DNA of 5,187 nucleotides from Bacteroidetes bacterium UBA5543 (GTDB lineage Bacteria; Bacteroidota; Bacteroidia; Chitinophagales; Chitinophagaceae), in contig DINJ01000138.1 of the NCBI GenBank assembly GCA_002423665.1, positions 1,767 to 6,953 on the forward strand, in the 5' to 3' direction. Numbering within the stretch: position 1 is the first letter of the stretch; the number at the start of each line of letters is the position of its first letter. This document shows positions 5,015 to 5,187 of this stretch, in pieces. The translations under genes were made by a program, and so were the position numbers. Below the pieces are notes generated by a model. The model was given only the letters and a program-made list of their open reading frames with translations. It did not search any database and was not told the DNA's origin.

Positions 5015-5187
5015 ATGGTGAAACGCATATTTGACATAGTGGCAAAAAGGGTACATGAGTATCCTCTGTCAGTATTGTTTGCAGGCAAAGAGCAGGGTGC
5101 GTGGCATACCTACACCACAGCCGAAGTATGGAATATAGCTCAGCACCTATGCGGAGGGCTGCAGTCGCTGGGCGGACGCAACGATGT
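5015..5187 (+). CDS. AMP-forming long-chain acyl-CoA synthetase, N-terminal part (runs off right edge)
   Basis: The first 57 residues of a gene starting at ATG 5015-5017 and open to the window's end. The segment (KRIFDIVAKRVHEYPLS at 3-19, then AWHTYTTAEVWNIAQHLCGG at 29-48 and LQSLG) matches the start of AMP-dependent synthetases of the long-chain fatty acid CoA ligase type, in which a tyrosine-threonine-x-x-E-V pattern precedes a helix ending in GLxxLG. These enzymes activate fatty acids with ATP and CoA through an acyl-adenylate. The ATP-binding P-loop and adenylation motifs lie beyond the window, so substrate range and intactness cannot be read. It is divergent from the ABC operon and shares no evident function with it. 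Confidence 0.75.
   Translation, partial: MVKRIFDIVAKRVHEYPLSVLFAGKEQGAWHTYTTAEVWNIAQHLCGGLQSLGGRND

Noticed and set aside
4767..5088. Short frames on both strands in the ABC/acyl-CoA synthetase divergent region
   Set aside because: They overlap the real gene starts and promoter region, and show no family pattern.

Overview
The window looks like a piece of a Bacteroidota chromosome, probably near the Chitinophagaceae or a relative. The signs are AT-rich leaders without Shine-Dalgarno sites, TAnnTTTG-type -7 boxes, and protein types typical of that phylum (a HipA-like/DUF3037 pair, a DUF559 endonuclease-domain protein, an FtsX-like permease). No 16S or marker gene is present, so the lineage call is inference.

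Left region (1-2200) is clearly more AT-rich than the right and looks acquired. It starts with the N-terminus of an IS1595-type transposase reading off the left edge. A tight three-gene operon on the + strand follows: a HipA-like kinase (TTG start, 323-1147), a DUF3037 protein (1144-2034) and an unannotated-looking 57-residue charged protein (2027-2200). Each start overlaps the previous stop, so the three are probably translated together. A plausible Bacteroidota promoter lies at 269-299.

Middle region (2201-3024) holds two 137-bp copies of one palindromic element (2329-2465 and 2884-3020), in the same orientation. They closely bracket a minus-strand gene for a DUF559 (Vsr-like, PD-(D/E)XK fold) endonuclease-domain protein. 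Each copy folds on paper into a cloverleaf: a long outer stem, two side hairpins and a central arm. The copies differ at 7 positions, and two of those are a compensating pair in one hairpin. The DUF559 frame is broken at a run of eight A residues; a -1 shift there restores the usual C-terminus. The nuclease gene plus its two palindromes forms a compact unit of about 690 bp that resembles a non-autonomous or self-mobilising repeat, comparable in layout to REP/RAYT pairs but with a different enzyme.

Right region (3025-5187) is higher in GC and looks like core chromosome. A minus-strand two-gene operon encodes an ABC transporter ATPase and its FtsX/MacB-like permease, joined by a GTGA start/stop overlap. 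Divergent from it, the start of an AMP-forming acyl-CoA synthetase gene runs off the right edge.
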